Assembly (NCBI RefSeq): GCF_001592045.1
Contig: NZ_BCWB01000049.1
Coordinates: 1 to 51,621, forward strand
Source of the DNA: Thermobifida fusca NBRC 14071 = JCM 3263
Lineage (GTDB): Bacteria > Actinomycetota > Actinomycetes > Streptosporangiales > Streptosporangiaceae
Length of the DNA: 51,621 nt
Reading direction: 5' to 3'
Part shown: piece by piece, positions 1 through 7,653 of the stretch
Layout: each line of letters starts with the position of its first letter
Position numbering within the stretch: the first letter of the stretch is position 1
The notes under the pieces: model-generated
Seen by the model: the letters and a program-made list of their open reading frames with translations, nothing else
What the model was told of the DNA's origin: nothing
Databases searched by the model: none
Program-made: the position numbers and the translations under genes

Positions 1-1371
1 AGCCTGGCGGAGCTGCTCGACGAGGATCCTGAGCCGCTGCTCAACCGGGTCCGATCTGCGCCTCCGGAGGAGTTCCAGCCGCTCGTCCTCAAACGCACCC
101 AGGACGTGTCCAGCTCCCTGCTCGCGAAGGCCACCGCGATTCCCGGCGTGGAGGTCGAGGAGGGGACGATGCCTCTCCTGCCGATCCGGGCCGCGGGCGT
201 GGTCGGCGAGGTCGCGGGAACCGCGGAGCACAAGGTCGCCAACCGTGTTTCGGGCCCGTACCAGGCGGGGGACACGGTGGGGCTCAACGGCTTGCAGAGC
301 AGTTTCCAGCAGCAGCTCGCCGGTACGGCGACGACCCGGGTCGTCACGCTCAGCTCCTCGGGCGAGGAGACGGGGGTGCTGGAGACGTGGACGGGGGAGG
401 AGAGCGGTTCGCTGACCACCACCCTCGACCACGCGGTGCAGGAGGCGGCGGAGACGTCGCTGGCTACGATCAACGGCACCGCCTACCTGGTAGCGGTGGA
501 TGCGCGTTCCGGGGAGATCCTCGCCGCGGCGGGACAGCCCGACGAGCCGTCCAACGACGGTGCGCTGACCAGGCAGTACTACCCGGGCGAGACGTTCACG
601 ATCGTCTCGGCCGCAGCACTGCTGAGCGGGGGCAAAGCCACTCTGGACACCACGATGGCCTGCGAGCAGCAGGCGGAAGTGGGCAGCCGGACTTTCACGA
701 ACCCCAACGGCGGCAGCCTGCTGGGGACCCCGGACCTGCGGACGAACTTCGCCTACAGCTGCACGACAGCGTTTGTGGGGCTGTCGAGCTCGTTGAGCGC
801 CGCGGACCTGGCGGAGAGCGCGGAGCGGTTCGGTATCGGCCAGCCGTGGCAGTTGCCGGTCCCCGCGTTTTCCGGGGAGTTCACCGTGCAGGGAGGCCAG
901 GAGCAGGTTGCCGCTGCCACAGTGGGGGCGGACGGGATCACGGTCAGCCCGCTGGGGATGGCTCTCGTGGCGGCTGCGGTTGCGGGCGGGCAGTGGCACG
1001 CGCCGCGGCTGATCGACGGGGTGGAGCCGGAAGTGGACAGCATTCCGGTTGACCCCGCGGTGCTGGAGCCGCTCCGCGAGCTGATGCGCGCCCCCGTGGA
1101 GCAGGGCAGTGCCTCCGTGCTCAACATCGACTACGTGAACCCGGTGCACGGCCAGACGGGGATGGTCACCCAGGAAATCGACGGTGAGGAGAAGACCATC
1201 CAGTGGTTTGTCGGCTACCGGGGCCACGTCGCTTTCGCGGTGGTGGTGGAGGCCGCTCCCTCGCACACCTACCAGTTCGCGGTGAACTCTGCCCTGTCGT
1301 TCCTGCAGCTGCTGCCCGCCAGCTACGTTTCCGCTGCCGAGGCGGACTCCCAGCTCGAGGGGAGTGCGTGA
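1..1371 (+). CDS. Penicillin-binding-protein-like, probably inactive (5' partial)
   Basis: The frame is open from base 1, so the N-terminus lies outside the window. The visible 456 residues fit the end of a MecA_N/NTF2-like domain followed by a transpeptidase domain. The family linker is recognisable (GLNGLQSSFQQQLAGT, about 276-323), as is the fold context around each active-site box. All three catalytic motifs are altered. The SxxK box, normally PGSTFK, reads PGETFT, with Glu at 589-591 and Thr at 598-600. The SxN box reads SCT (757-765). The KTG box reads QTG (1153-1161). Without the serine nucleophile and the lysine it should not form an acyl-enzyme or bind penicillin covalently. It may be a structural or regulatory pseudoenzyme of the divisome or elongasome. 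The frame is intact, so selection for a protein is likely. Assignment to the PBP fold is firm; the role is unknown. Confidence 0.85.
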   Translation, partial: SLAELLDEDPEPLLNRVRSAPPEEFQPLVLKRTQDVSSSLLAKATAIPGVEVEEGTMPLLPIRAAGVVGEVAGTAEHKVANRVSGPYQAGDTVGLNGLQSSFQQQLAGTATTRVVTLSSSGEETGVLETWTGEESGSLTTTLDHAVQEAAETSLATINGTAYLVAVDARSGEILAAAGQPDEPSNDGALTRQYYPGETFTIVSAAALLSGGKATLDTTMACEQQAEVGSRTFTNPNGGSLLGTPDLRTNFAYSCTTAFVGLSSSLSAADLAESAERFGIGQPWQLPVPAFSGEFTVQGGQEQVAAATVGADGITVSPLGMALVAAAVAGGQWHAPRLIDGVEPEVDSIPVDPAVLEPLRELMRAPVEQGSASVLNIDYVNPVHGQTGMVTQEIDGEEKTIQWFVGYRGHVAFAVVVEAAPSHTYQFAVNSALSFLQLLPASYVSAAEADSQLEGSA

Positions 1372-1541
1372 CCCGGTTGCGGGCTCCCGCTGGCACGGCG
1401 GGCCGTCAGGGGTGACGGCTGCGGTGGCCGCGACCGCACGGCCCCGCCCGGTCTCCCGTGAGCCTGCACTGCGTGCCGTGCTCGGGCAGCGACGGACGGG
1501 CGGTGGTTTGAGGGGTTTCTCCCGAATTTTCTCCTGAGGAG
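1372..1541. other. Intergenic, nothing recognised
   Basis: This is the stretch between the PBP-like gene and the first candidate promoter. I see no coding-like frame on either strand, no tRNA and no strong hairpin. The longer gene-free stretch runs from 1372 to 1854; the rest of it holds the two candidate promoters listed separately and a short hairpin (CGGGCT/AGCCCG, near 1826-1841) just before the tmRNA. Confidence 0.4.
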
Positions 1542-1570
1542 GCAACCTGGGACGCCGTCTGAGGCGTCTT
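1542..1570 (+). promoter_or_regulatory. Candidate ECF (SigE-like) promoter
   Basis: GCAACC (1542-1547) and CGTCTT (1565-1570) are separated by 17 bases. This resembles the GGAAC/GTC-type promoters used by actinobacterial SigE-class ECF sigma factors. The -10 end overlaps a small GACGCC/GGCGTC hairpin. No convincing gene follows directly. A 72-codon frame from 1576 lacks the third-position GC bias of the neighbours. The next clear gene is the tmRNA, 285 bases on. The call rests on motif resemblance only. Confidence 0.3.
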
Positions 1571-1762
1571 CATAGGTGACTGGTCTGCGAATGGGGGGTC
1601 GCGGCCAGTCTGGGACAGGACCTCGTCTCGGGGGAGGCCCTGTCCACCGAGGTCGGTGTGACCCTACCGGCCGGCCCTCGCGGGCAGCGTCGACGGATCT
1701 CGTCCGCGCCCGCGGGGGTTTCTCCAGTTTTCGAGGCAGTTGCGTGCGTCCCGGGAATGTGG

Positions 1763-1792
1763 TTGGCACCTGGTGTGTTGAACCAGTAGCCT
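1763..1792 (+). promoter_or_regulatory. Candidate sigma-70 promoter of ssrA
   Basis: TTGGCA (1763-1768) and TAGCCT (1787-1792) are 18 bases apart. Transcription would start near 1799, giving a precursor with about 55 extra 5' bases before the mature tmRNA end at 1855. That leader could be removed by RNase P. Inferred from consensus match and position. Confidence 0.35.
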
Positions 1793-1854
1793 AAGAAAAC
1801 GAGGACGCTGCGTGAGTCCTGAGTGCGGGCTCGAAGCCCGTTGACAACTGCACA

Positions 1855-2223
1855 GGGGGTGATCGGTTTCGACTTCGATGGTTGTTGTAGGGGAAGCGGG
1901 CCGAGGAGAGCGGACGCAGCCTCGTTAAAAATGCGACCGCGAAAAAATAAGTGCCAACTCTAAGCGCACTGAGTTCGCTCTCGCTGCTTAATCGAGAGTG
2001 ACTCTGTCGGCCTGGGAGCGTCTCCGACCCAGTGTCCGGCATCGTTGAGGAGACTTGCCGGTCAGATCAGGCCACAGGATCTGACTGGGACATGCTCTGT
2101 GGCTGGGCCTGTCGGCGACTTGTCTGCGTGAGCGCCGGGGCCGAGGAGAACGCTGAGCAGACTGCGCCCGGAGAAGCCCTGCTGCAGCATCGAAGGACGC
2201 GGGTTCGATTCCCGCCACCTCCA
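1855..2223 (+). ncRNA. ssrA: tmRNA (transfer-messenger RNA)
   Basis: This RNA rescues ribosomes stalled on broken mRNAs and tags the unfinished protein for proteolysis. The 5' end GGGGGTGATCGGTTTCGAC and the 3' end, with a T-arm GGTTCGATTCCC and CACCTCC plus A, form the tRNA-like acceptor stem: 5' GGGGGUG pairs with 3' CACCUCC through six canonical pairs and one G-U. The tag frame runs 1953-1991: GCC resume codon, tag ANSKRTEFALAA, stop TAA. It ends in the usual ALAA degron. The 3' CCA is not encoded, because ACG follows the stem. The length of about 369 bases is normal. I recall this tag as that of Thermobifida fusca. Confidence 0.96.
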
Positions 2224-2233
2224 CGCGTCGCTG

Positions 2234-2277
2234 CTGCGGCGGCCGGTGCAGAAATGCACCGGCCGCCGCAGTTTTTT
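2234..2277 (+). terminator. Rho-independent terminator of ssrA
   Basis: A perfect 16-bp stem (2234-2249 or 2235-2250 with 2255-2270; GCGGCGGCCGGTGCA arm) carries a GAAA loop and is followed by six T residues at 2272-2277. It lies about ten bases after the tmRNA 3' end and faces the end of the convergent gene at 2315. Confidence 0.93.
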
Positions 2278-2314
2278 GTGTGCTGGGGAGCATGGCGTCC
2301 GGTGCGTGCGGTCC

Positions 2315-2641
2315 TCAGTTGGACAGTTCCACGCCGAGCAGGCGCGCGGTCCGCTCCACACTCGGGCGCAGGCTGCGGTCGTCGCAGTCGCCGAGGTACA
2401 TGCCGAACGAGGTCACGAAGACGTAGCCCTGCCCCCGGCGTTCGCAGGTGATGTCTTCCACGGCGAACTCGGACTGCGGGTTGCTCACCCGAAGGAACGG
2501 GCGGCCGTCGTCGATGACGCGCGCCCAGATCCCGTGTGAGGAGACTGCTTCAGCGAGGCGGGCCAGCCGTTTGCGCTGCAGGGATTGGGTGAGTATCGCC
2601 GCCGGGGTGACGGGGCGGGTGGGATGTGTGGGGTGAACCAT
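2315..2641 (-). CDS. Conserved hypothetical protein, 108 aa
   Basis: I do not recognise a named family. The frame has actinobacterial codon bias and a strong Shine-Dalgarno sequence, AGGAGG, seven bases before the ATG, so the start is well supported. The protein is soluble, with no signal peptide or membrane segment. The N-terminal half is Arg/Leu-rich and helical. The middle (about 45-85) looks like alternating beta strands containing RVSNPQSEFAVEDI and GYVFVTSFGMYLGDC. It is monocistronic, convergent with ssrA, and has an inverted repeat about 40 bases upstream of the start. Function unknown. Confidence 0.75.
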   Translation of the reverse strand: MVHPTHPTRPVTPAAILTQSLQRKRLARLAEAVSSHGIWARVIDDGRPFLRVSNPQSEFAVEDITCERRGQGYVFVTSFGMYLGDCDDRSLRPSVERTARLLGVELSN

Positions 2642-2677
2642 GACGGTGTCCTCCTAGATAGAGGAAACTCCAGTTGA

Positions 2678-2696
2678 CTTTCACGTATTGTGAAGG
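2678..2696. promoter_or_regulatory. Inverted repeat, candidate operator
   Basis: TTCAC (2680-2684) and GTGAA (2690-2694) flank GTATT, and the symmetry extends imperfectly one or two bases each way. It lies 39 bases upstream of the start codon of the 108-aa gene, where a repressor could block its promoter. The cognate regulator is not identifiable. Confidence 0.35.
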
Positions 2697-2928
2697 TCGA
2701 ACCGTCTTTGGTCACGCAACGTAATGATGACACGCCGTGGGGTGTCTCAACATATCCGTTGCGGGAGCACTGCCGGGGCATAGTCGGCATGGCCGGGACC
2801 GGGGCAGACCCCGAGGGCACCTGCCGTAGGCCAGAGCGCGCTGACAGGCGCCCCCGTCCTCGCCCAGGCCGCCCGATCCCGTCCTCCGTACCGGACGCAG
2901 AACCGCAGGGGAGCGGAGCGGAACAGGC

Positions 2929-4086
2929 TCAGCGCTGGCCCCGGCTGGCCGGAACTCCGGTGACGGGGCGGCCCCGGTGGTAGACGGCGTGGAGCGTCCC
3001 ATCCGGCTCCAGCACGACGAGGTCGGCGTAGCGTCCCGGCAGGAGAGCCCCCACGTCAGCGAGGCGCAGGGCGGCAGCGGGAACCGTGCTGGCTGCGCGT
3101 ACCGCCGCGGCCAGCGGAATGCCCAGGTCACGCACTGCCCGACGGACAGCATCGGCCAAAGTGATCGTGCTGCCCGCGATCGCCCCCGTGTCCGCCAGGC
3201 GGGCTGTGCCGTCTGCGACCCGGACACGGCGCCCGCCCAAGGTGTAGTCCCCGTCGCCCAGCCCGGCCGCTGCCATGGCATCGGTGACGAAAGCGGTGCG
3301 GTCGGCTCCGGCCGCAGCCCAGGCCATGCGCACCACCGCGGGATGGAGGTGGACCCCGTCGTTGATGACCTCCACGGTCACCCGGTCGTCGGTGAGCGCC
3401 GCGGCCACGGGCCCGGGATCCCGGTGGTGGAGGGGCCGCATCTGGTTGAACAGGTGGGTGGCCACCGTCGCCCCCGCGTCGAACGCGGCGCACACCGTGG
3501 CATAGTCGGCGTCGGTGTGCCCGACCGCGGCCACGACGCCTTCGGAAACAGCTGCACGCACCAGTTCGAGCGCGCCGGGCAGCTCGGGGGCGAGTGTGAT
3601 CATCCGGACGTGGCCGCGGCCTGCGCGGAGGATCCGCTGGAACTCGGCGAGGTCTGGGGAGCGCAGCAGGGCCGGATCGTGCGCCCCGCACCGCTGTGTG
3701 GCCAGGTAGGGGCCTTCCAAGTGGATGCCGGCGAGCTCACCCGCCTCGCACAGTTCGGCCAGCGCGGCCACCTGGCGCAGCAGAGCTGCGGGGGAAGCGG
3801 TCACCAGTCCCGCGACCAGGCTGGTCGTCCCGTGCCGACGGTGCAGGTCGACGGCGGCCAGGGCGCGCTCGGGGTCGCCGTCGTCAAAGGAAGCGCCCCC
3901 GCCGCCGTGGACGTGGATGTCCACCCAGCCGGGGACGAGGAGGCGGCCGCCCAAGTCCACGGATTCTGCTGCGGGATAGGGGGCGATTCCCGCGCCGACC
4001 TCGGCAATACGTGGACCGTCGACGCGCAGCCACCCTGCGGTCCACCCCTGCGAGGTGACGATCCGTGCGTTAGTCAATGTGCGCAC
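2929..4086 (-). CDS. nagA: N-acetylglucosamine-6-phosphate deacetylase
   Basis: It hydrolyses GlcNAc-6-phosphate to glucosamine-6-phosphate and acetate, in amino-sugar catabolism and cell-wall recycling. The amidohydrolase features are clear: HVHGGGG near residues 60-66 (metal site), HLEGPYLA with the metal Glu, GHTDADY and THLFNQM with metal and substrate histidines, and VTDAMAAAG with the catalytic Asp. The length of 385 aa is typical. I chose GTG at 4086 because AGGGGG lies eight bases upstream and the protein then begins RTLTNARI as in the family. A GTG nine codons earlier lacks a ribosome site. The gene stands alone with no nagB or PTS gene beside it, and I saw no clear DasR-type palindrome in its upstream region. 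Confidence 0.93.
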   Translation of the reverse strand: MRTLTNARIVTSQGWTAGWLRVDGPRIAEVGAGIAPYPAAESVDLGGRLLVPGWVDIHVHGGGGASFDDGDPERALAAVDLHRRHGTTSLVAGLVTASPAALLRQVAALAELCEAGELAGIHLEGPYLATQRCGAHDPALLRSPDLAEFQRILRAGRGHVRMITLAPELPGALELVRAAVSEGVVAAVGHTDADYATVCAAFDAGATVATHLFNQMRPLHHRDPGPVAAALTDDRVTVEVINDGVHLHPAVVRMAWAAAGADRTAFVTDAMAAAGLGDGDYTLGGRRVRVADGTARLADTGAIAGSTITLADAVRRAVRDLGIPLAAAVRAASTVPAAALRLADVGALLPGRYADLVVLEPDGTLHAVYHRGRPVTGVPASRGQR

Positions 4087-4170
4087 TGCCCGACCCCCTG
4101 TGTCCTTCCTCACCCGCTAACTCTGACAAAACTGTCCATCACGCATTGACGCCATCCTGGAGTCCGTTTC

Positions 4171-4260
4171 ATGATGGTGTACATGTCTGCCGGTGAGCTG
4201 CTCGTTCAGCGTCTGCACGTCGATCTGCGACAGCAGGCGAGCGCACTCTGTCGTCGCTAG
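4171..4260 (+). CDS. Putative cysteine-responsive leader peptide, 29 aa
   Basis: ATG at 4171 follows GGAG by eight bases and opens a 29-codon frame ending at TAG (4258-4260). The end of the peptide, HVDLRQQASALCRR, matches the short actinobacterial leader peptides (RxHxDLxRxxxALCRR) found before sulfur-assimilation and reductase genes, where a cysteine codon near the stop senses Cys-tRNA supply. The frame lies 208 bases before the FMN-reductase gene. Starts at 4174 or 4183 are also possible. The motif is seen directly; attenuation is inferred. Confidence 0.75.
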   Translation: MMVYMSAGELLVQRLHVDLRQQASALCRR

Positions 4261-4468
4261 CGTTTTTCTTTCGGGGTTTCTGTCCCCTGCTGTCCTCGCG
4301 GTTTCCTCGCACGCGTTCGAGCCCCCGGTCCAGATCCATTGATCCCAGCGGTCAGGAACGTGCGTGTTCGCCGTGCCTGGGAACCCTCTTCTGCCGCCTT
4401 CCCCGTCTCGACGATTCCCTCGCGCTACGTCCCGCGGCTTGAGGCCGTCGTGTCACCTGGAGATCACT

Positions 4469-4987
4469 ATGACTCGCTTCACTGTGCTCGTCGCTGCACT
4501 CGAGACCCGTTCCGCCCTTCGTGCCACCGCTGTCCACACCGCTGACGCTATCGCCGCGCACACCGGTGTCCCTGCCTGCATCGACGTCATCGACCTTGCC
4601 GCGTTGGGTCCGGCGCTGCTCGCTGAAGAAGCGACGGACGGCGTCGCCGACGCGCTCGCCACGATCGCCGCAACCGACGTACTGATCGTGGCCACCCCCC
4701 AAATCCACGGCAGCTATACCGGGCTGCTCAAGGTGTTCCTCGACCGGCTGCCGGAGCTGGGCCTCGCCCACGTCATCGCGCTGCCGCTGGCGGTGGTGGA
4801 CGACCTGCGCAACGGCTACAACATCGAAAGCGACCTGCGGGTCCTCCTGTCCGACCTGGGCGCGTGGGTGGCCGAACCCGGCCTGGTCCTGGCCACTTCG
4901 GAACTCGCCGAACCGCTCAGCGTGGTCGACGCGTGGGCGGAAGTCGCAGCTCCGTCGCTCCGCCAGGCCTTGGCCGTCGCCGTGTAA
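4469..4987 (+). CDS. NADPH-dependent FMN reductase family protein
   Basis: This is a flavodoxin-fold oxidoreductase of the SsuE/FMN-reductase class, expected to supply reduced flavin, for example to desulfonating monooxygenases. The 172-aa length fits the family. The first strand (FTVLVAALETRSALRAT) and the loop VATPQIHGSYTGLLKVFLDRLP (about 74-95) are the usual flavin-binding and dimer regions; the canonical form of the latter is P.Y..s..G.lK..lD. ATG at 4469 has GGAG six bases upstream. The cysteine-type leader peptide upstream supports a role in sulfur starvation, but no ssuD or transporter gene is adjacent. It ends seven bases from the convergent gene. Confidence 0.8.
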   Translation: MTRFTVLVAALETRSALRATAVHTADAIAAHTGVPACIDVIDLAALGPALLAEEATDGVADALATIAATDVLIVATPQIHGSYTGLLKVFLDRLPELGLAHVIALPLAVVDDLRNGYNIESDLRVLLSDLGAWVAEPGLVLATSELAEPLSVVDAWAEVAAPSLRQALAVAV

Positions 4988-4994
4988 GACGGGC

Positions 4995-5897
4995 TCAGCC
5001 GGTCGGCTGGGCCGCGGCGCGCAGCCGACCGGCTTCCGCTTCCGCCTCGCCGGAAGCCCGGTGGACCAGTGCCACCACGGTGAGGGTGAGCAGGAAACCC
5101 AGGGCGCGCAGCACCAGGGGAAGCGGTTCGGTCGGCAAGGGCTCGGCGAAGATCACGGTGCCGGCCACGACCGTGAAGACGTTGCCCACCACATTCGCCG
5201 CCGGGGCGGTGATGGAGGCGCGGGAGCGCTGCATCGAAGTTTGGAAGAGCGCAATACCCACCGCCCACCCCAGCGCGTACAGGTAGGGGAACGGGGAGAG
5301 TAGGACCGGCACGAGTGCGGCGAAGAGCCCGTGGTCGGCGAGGAGACCGCCGATTCCCTTGCCGTGCAGTCCCGCCACCCCCTGCGCGAGTCCGGCAGCG
5401 CCGCCCATGAGAGCCGCGGACGCCCGGCCGCCGCCGACAAGGGCCACCCCTGCCGCGCAGACCGCGAGAGTGACCCCGCTGACCGTGAGCAGGAGAGGAA
5501 GGTGCGGGACGGTTCCTGCCGCGGCATCGCGCGGTCCCAGGGACAGGGCCAGCAGGAGGAGGGCGACCGGCATGATGCCAAGGGCGGCCAGCTCTCCCCG
5601 ACTGATCCGCTGCTGCTGGGCCAGGGACAGCAGCAGCAGGGTGAGCGAGATCCCCCCGGCAAAGGTCGGCTGGACCACGGAGACCGGGGCAAGTCCCAGG
5701 GAGACGATGAGTCCGACGCTGCCCAGTGCCGCCAGCACGCATCCGGCGAGCCACCGGGGGTTGCCGAACAGGACGCGCGCCAGGTGCAGCGGGCGGCGGA
5801 TGCCGATGGGTTCCGACCGGTGTAGGGCGCGCTGCTCCACGGTCAGGCCGACACCGTAGACCATGGCGGAAACCAAGGCGGCGATCAGACCGGTCAC
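4995..5897 (-). CDS. EamA/DMT-type multi-pass membrane protein
   Basis: The 300-aa protein has about nine or ten hydrophobic segments and little else, in the style of drug/metabolite transporters or NIPA-like Mg transporters. The N-terminus MTGLIAALVSAMVYGVGLTVEQRAL and the pair of similar halves fit that superfamily. The substrate cannot be read from sequence. The start is GTG at 5897, with a weak GAAAGG upstream. A perfect 18-bp palindrome lies 37 bases before the start, so expression is probably controlled by a repressor. The C-terminal tail is a short acidic and alanine-rich cytoplasmic segment. Confidence 0.75.
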   Translation of the reverse strand: MTGLIAALVSAMVYGVGLTVEQRALHRSEPIGIRRPLHLARVLFGNPRWLAGCVLAALGSVGLIVSLGLAPVSVVQPTFAGGISLTLLLLSLAQQQRISRGELAALGIMPVALLLLALSLGPRDAAAGTVPHLPLLLTVSGVTLAVCAAGVALVGGGRASAALMGGAAGLAQGVAGLHGKGIGGLLADHGLFAALVPVLLSPFPYLYALGWAVGIALFQTSMQRSRASITAPAANVVGNVFTVVAGTVIFAEPLPTEPLPLVLRALGFLLTLTVVALVHRASGEAEAEAGRLRAAAQPTG

Positions 5898-5934
5898 GTG
5901 GACGACCTTTCTGGACGGGGGGAGAGCGCCAGCA

Positions 5935-5952
5935 GGTTACCCGAGGGTAACC
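5935..5952. promoter_or_regulatory. Perfect palindrome, candidate operator
   Basis: GGTTACCC and GGGTAACC flank GA, giving an 18-base perfect dyad, 37 bases upstream of the minus-strand membrane-protein gene and 181 bases before the SGNH gene. The size and position suit a TetR- or GntR-type repressor. No such regulator is encoded nearby. Confidence 0.5.
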
Positions 5953-6132
5953 CGGGGAGGGGAGACCCCGCTACCCCCGTCCAGCGGCACGGGACACCCG
6001 GACGGCGCAGAGTCGCAGCAGGACGCCGCCCCCAGGGACCCCCGTGCCCGGTGCGGTGTCCAACCCCACCACTGGTACGGCAGTTGCGTACGGCATAGCC
6101 CGGGGTGAGCACCACATCCTAGGCTGTCCGCT

Positions 6133-7653
6133 GTGGAGCAGACAGACACCCCGCCCCCCGCGGAAGGGGCCGAGGAGACCGGGAGGCGCCGCCGGTGGCT
6201 GTGGGCACGCCCTCCCGTGTCCGGCCTGCTCGCCATCACCATGGCCGCGATGGCCTTCACTATGCTCGTCCTCCAGACCACCCTCGGCGGTTTCCGGGTG
6301 GACGGTCCCGCACCCCCCAGACCCGCCCCGCCCACGGAATGGTCCCCGCCCGGGGACCCGGTCCGGATCATGGTGTGCGGCGATTCCCGCGTCCAAGGCA
6401 GTACCGGGGACTACACCTGGCGCTACTGGCTGTGGGAGCACCTCACCGAACATGCCGGAGTCGCCGTGGACTTCGTGGGACCGCGCAACGACCTGTTCGA
6501 CCCGGTCGTCGACCGCCCCGGCGACCACCGCTATGCCGCTGATTTCGACACCGACCACGCGGGCGTGTGGGGAGCCACCGCGGCGGAAGTCGCGGAACGC
6601 ATCGGCCGGGAAGTCGTCGACGCCGACCCGCACTACCTGCTCCTCCTCGTCGGCGTCAACGACATCGTGCGCGGTGCCAGCACAGCCGAAGTGCTCGACC
6701 GGACCCGCGGCATCGTTGCTGCCGCCCGGCTCGCCAAAGGCGACATCCGCATCGTGCTCGGCGAGATCCCCCCGGTGTGGGGTACCGAGAACGACCGGGC
6801 GGCCAACACGGTCATCCACAGCTACAACACTGCTCTGCCGACCCTGGCTGAGCAGCTCACCACCGCGAACTCCCCGGTCGTCGTCGCCCGCACGGCCGCC
6901 GACTACGCGCCCGCGGACGACAACTGGGACGCCGTCCACCCCAACACGCGCGGCGAACTGAAGATCGCCGCCGCGTTCGCGGACGCGCTGGCCCGCCCCC
7001 TCAACCTGGGAGCTCCCTACCCGCGCCCCCTGCCGGAGGTGACGGTGGGGCCCACCGCCGCTCCCGAGGACGTCCGCGCAGAACGGACCGCTGAAGGGGT
7101 CCACGTGTACTGGGAGGACGTCGAAGGGGCGACACATTACGAGGTGTTCCAGCGCAGGGTGTCCCCCGATCCGGATGAGCAGACCAGTCTCGGCGTGGTC
7201 GCCGCAACCGCGGAGGAGACCGAAACCTACGAGGTCACCGGCCTGTTCGCGGGCGCCGTCTACGAGTTCGCGGTGCGGGCGCTCAAAGGCGACGATCCGG
7301 GGCCGCTCTCTGCGTCCGTGCAACTGGAACTGGACGACGACCCGCCGCCCGCCCCCGAAGGGCTCCGCATCGTTGCCGGGGTGCTCACCTGGGAGGCTGC
7401 TCCCGGCGCCACGCACTACGCGGTGTGGCGCCGCCAGCTGAAATGCTCCGGTGCAGCGGGCGACCAGTGTGCACCCGCCGACTCCGCGGAAGTGAGCGCT
7501 GACACGGGTTGGGAGACCGTAGCCGTCGTGCACGACGCTACGCAGGTGGAGCTCGGCCCGGGCCACGAAGGCCACGAGTTCGCGGTCCGCGCTCACCGGG
7601 ACTACCTCGCCGGCGGCTTCTCGGAACGGATCGTCTACCGTGCCAGCGACTGA
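6133..7653 (+). CDS. Membrane-anchored SGNH hydrolase with FN3-like domains
   Basis: This is an extracytoplasmic esterase/lipase-type hydrolase of 506 aa. An Arg-rich start is followed by a membrane anchor or uncleaved signal at about 27-50 and a Pro-rich linker. The SGNH catalytic domain covers about 75-290, with GDS (83-85, nucleophile Ser85), GVND (Asn176) and DAVHPN (Asp266, His269). Two fibronectin-III-like modules follow (about 305-405 and 405-506). The likely role is removing acyl groups from an envelope polysaccharide, which suits the glycan genes downstream and the acyltransferase at 24212. The GTG at 6133 has only a weak ribosome site. Its stop overlaps the next start by 14 bases, so translational coupling is likely. 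Confidence 0.85.
   Translation: MEQTDTPPPAEGAEETGRRRRWLWARPPVSGLLAITMAAMAFTMLVLQTTLGGFRVDGPAPPRPAPPTEWSPPGDPVRIMVCGDSRVQGSTGDYTWRYWLWEHLTEHAGVAVDFVGPRNDLFDPVVDRPGDHRYAADFDTDHAGVWGATAAEVAERIGREVVDADPHYLLLLVGVNDIVRGASTAEVLDRTRGIVAAARLAKGDIRIVLGEIPPVWGTENDRAANTVIHSYNTALPTLAEQLTTANSPVVVARTAADYAPADDNWDAVHPNTRGELKIAAAFADALARPLNLGAPYPRPLPEVTVGPTAAPEDVRAERTAEGVHVYWEDVEGATHYEVFQRRVSPDPDEQTSLGVVAATAEETETYEVTGLFAGAVYEFAVRALKGDDPGPLSASVQLELDDDPPPAPEGLRIVAGVLTWEAAPGATHYAVWRRQLKCSGAAGDQCAPADSAEVSADTGWETVAVVHDATQVELGPGHEGHEFAVRAHRDYLAGGFSERIVYRASD

Noticed and set aside
1576-1794. 72-codon frame after the ECF-like promoter
   Set aside because: Third-position GC is low for this genome, there is no recognisable motif, and its end overlaps the candidate ssrA promoter.
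2190-2223. tRNA-like T-arm and acceptor end
   Set aside because: It belongs to the tRNA-like domain of the tmRNA, not to a separate tRNA gene. No free-standing tRNA was seen in the window.
2690-2983. 97-codon plus-strand frame upstream of nagA's end
   Set aside because: Low-complexity Arg/Pro reading that runs into the nagA coding strand's complement; no ribosome site.
4087-4170. Possible DasR (GlcNAc regulator) operator upstream of nagA
   Set aside because: No sequence close to the TGGTCTAGACCA core was found.
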